DNA of 32,729 nt from Apostichopus californicus (lineage: Eukaryota > Echinodermata > Holothuroidea > Aspidochirotida > Stichopodidae), in NCBI GenBank assembly GCA_020650975.1, contig JAIPMN010029872.1:1-32729 (forward strand). The letters run 5' to 3'. Made by a program: the position numbers and the translations under genes. Shown here one piece after another: positions 30,754 through 32,729 of the stretch; the stretch's first letter is position 1, and every line of letters begins with the position of its first letter. The notes under the pieces were generated by a model. The model did not search any database. It was given only the letters and a program-made list of their open reading frames with translations, and had not been told where the DNA came from.

Positions 30754-31070
30754 GTTATTGTTACTCAAAGCAGTGAAACATTGTTGAAGGTAAACTGATT
30801 ACTTCATGGTTTGTGATAGGGATTTCAATCCTATCAACAACCGTTGGTAGAGTGATGGTTATTTCTATTATTATGTATATAGACAGTAGTAACCTATGTG
30901 GGATGATCGTGGGTGGGGCTGTGGGAGGAGTTTTTGTTACTCCAAGCAGTGAAACATTGTTGAAGGTTAACTGATTATTCTATTGTTTTCAAGTTTATAG
31001 AGAGTGGTAACCCAAGCAGGGTGGAGGGGAAGGGGTGTTATTGTTCTTCCAAGGAGTGAAAGAAGTTTGC
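30745..31070. repeat. Degenerate tandem repeat downstream of the P2X7-C-like gene
   Basis: The block TTGTTACTC(A/C)AAGCAGTG followed by AAACATTGTTGAAGGT(A/T)AACTGATTA occurs at 30759-30801 and 30935-30978. A shorter copy with TTGTTCTTCCAAGGAGTGAA lies near 31037-31057. Words such as TTCAATCCT-(G/A)(T/G)CAACAACC near 30825 link it to the end of the 319-bp unit. Confidence 0.6.
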
Positions 31071-32151
31071 AAATTTAATATATTTAATAATTGATTTATT
31101 TAATTTATAATTTATTTCTTGTTTTGAAGGTATGAAACGACACGATCAGGGGAAAAGTTAGAATGTAGGTGGCAAATAGCAAATGCAGATCCAAATAATA
31201 CAGATGTGAGTGAGCACTCCAAATAAAGGTATAAAAAGTTAAAATTTAGTTTATGACAATGTAATCTCTTTTCTTTCTCTCAAAAACGAAGTATTATCAC
31301 AGCCATTGTGATGTGTTATAGACAGTTAAAAACCATGAATGCTATCAGACCAAGTTGCCAAGCTTGTACTCCTTTCAATTTTAATAAATGACCTCTTAAA
31401 CAGCTGAGTTTCATCTATTACAGGGGCTGGACTACAGTAGGTAGTCTAACAAAGATACTAGAACGTCATAACCCTACTAAAAGCCCCATGACTTGCATGT
31501 TAAACCATTACAATATGATGTTCTTAGTCTAGATAGAAGTTCTGACTAAATGCTACTCACCACTGGATAAGACTGCAGTTTGGCACCTCACATGCATGCA
31601 AAACTCAGTGGCAATACTTAAGACTTTAAGGCATCAATCAAATGACATGTGTACAGTGTGTTACAAGGATATAATGGTGTTGAATGTAATCCAAGGGCTC
31701 TGTTTTTCTGATGAAAATCAAAAAACATGCTTTGCTTGACTTGTAACATAGTAATAATAAAGTGGATTTAAATCAAATGAACGAGTAAAGTAGGGAGTCT
31801 TTAAATAACTCTTAAGTGTAGTAAATTTAGCACACATCAAGACTTAACTTTATGTAACATCTCTCCGAGCCATTAAGAGTGCTAATCAATAACAAATCAA
31901 GTGAAATAAAACTGCATCTCGTTTCCTAAATTAACCATTGTAGCTTAGGAATGCCCCATGTCAGCTGAACTTGCAAATCTATGATGACTACATTCACCTG
32001 GTGTACCATCAATGTTCGTCTACAATGTGGTGAAGAAGTGACAGCAAAATTGACTTGATTGTGATATCATTACCGCCGCACTCTCTAGCGGAGTACCAGA
32101 AATGATTACGTTATAACAGGCATACATAAGTGCAGATCAGTGTTCTCTTTG
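31071..32151. other. Gene-free region
   Basis: No supported exon, RNA gene or mobile element is seen. A T-rich tract with TTTTGAAG|GTATGAAACG near 31131 looks like an acceptor but no open frame with homology follows. Confidence 0.45.
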
Positions 32152-32729
32152 GCATTAACTATTTCTGTAGTTTTCATAATCTATGCTATTGTTTTATTCC
32201 TGTCATGCAGTGCATTAATTAATTTCTACAGCCACACTAGCGGAGATAAGACAACGTTCCTGCCGTGAGTGGACCACTACAAAGGAGTTTCTTTCCCGGG
32301 AGATACAGCACATCTCGATACGTGTGTTTATTGATCGTATATAGGCCTATATCCTACTTCCAATCAATTTCATAATAATACAGATGAAACCATAAGACCG
32401 ATTGCCGGCCCGGTTTAAAATAACAAAACCAGTTGCATGGCCTACAAACGAAGCCGCCGTTACATAATATTATAAATTAATTTCATAGACTTCATTTTGA
32501 GTTAAACTTTCCCATTCAATATGTTTTTTTCCGTTACCGTTTTCCTGTAATCTATATATCTCTCACATTTGACCCACTGTAAGCCTACATCGGTTAGAAA
32601 CATCCAGTCTTACTGCTAATAGTGCTATACCTATATTACCCTATTTGTCTATTGATAAGATTCCAGCCGTAACCCTATATAATTTATTTAGAATAAAGTT
32701 GGAAACAATAACTTAATCCCCACCCCCCC
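32152..32729. repeat. About 570-bp direct repeat, copy 2, cut by the window edge
   Basis: Same orientation and content as 24827-25405, from ATTAACT to the CCCCACCCCCCC that ends the window. The copies share long identical blocks such as TTCCCGGGAGATACAGCACA and AGACTTCATTTTGAGTTAAA. Sequence before the start differs from copy 1, so a duplication boundary lies at about 24827 and 32152. Confidence 0.85.

Noticed and set aside
24827-32729. The 570-bp direct repeats as the LTRs of a 7-kb retrotransposon
   Set aside because: No gag, protease, reverse transcriptase or integrase motif is seen between them, no TG...CA ends or primer-binding site are visible, and the inner part holds a spliced host-type gene.

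Overview
The window looks like nuclear DNA from a marine invertebrate, most likely an echinoderm and possibly a sea cucumber. The reasons are AT-rich DNA, GT-AG introns, recurrent AGGCCT palindromes, many diverged repeats and immune-type gene families that are expanded in basal deuterostomes. The species call is inference. There is one scaffold gap of 10 N. No complete, unbroken gene is visible; the window holds parts of four or five split genes among repeats.

Left part (1-7300, minus strand). A death-effector-like exon lies at 347-617. A beta-propeller exon lies at 4851-5673, preceded by a TRIM-like linker exon at 6139-6418. The junction phases of the last two match exactly, but the linker exon has one frameshift. 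Middle left (7300-15000) has no convincing gene. It holds a foldback element, a SINE/LINE-type 3' tail, a 5'-truncated CR1-like non-LTR retrotransposon (11500-12080) and a 95-bp minisatellite.

Centre (15211-18196, plus strand). A two-exon, SAM-type gene copy lies between a pair of inverted repeats. Its last codons are part of a 164-bp tandem array. Right centre (18785-24408, minus strand). Five exons with perfect phase continuity encode an LRR-like region resembling the C-terminal part of NLR/NLRC4-like proteins; two of them are homologous and both exactly 209 bp. A decayed extra exon lies downstream.

Right part (24827-32729). A repeat of about 570 bp occurs twice, 7.3 kb apart, around a plus-strand gene for a soluble protein with a Cys-rich N-terminus and a P2X7 intracellular-type (P2RX7_C) domain. 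The 3' half of that domain exon is tandemly duplicated.

Five apparent frameshifts in three unrelated genes are all explained by one missing base in a short homopolymer. This points to residual long-read consensus errors rather than to three pseudogenes.
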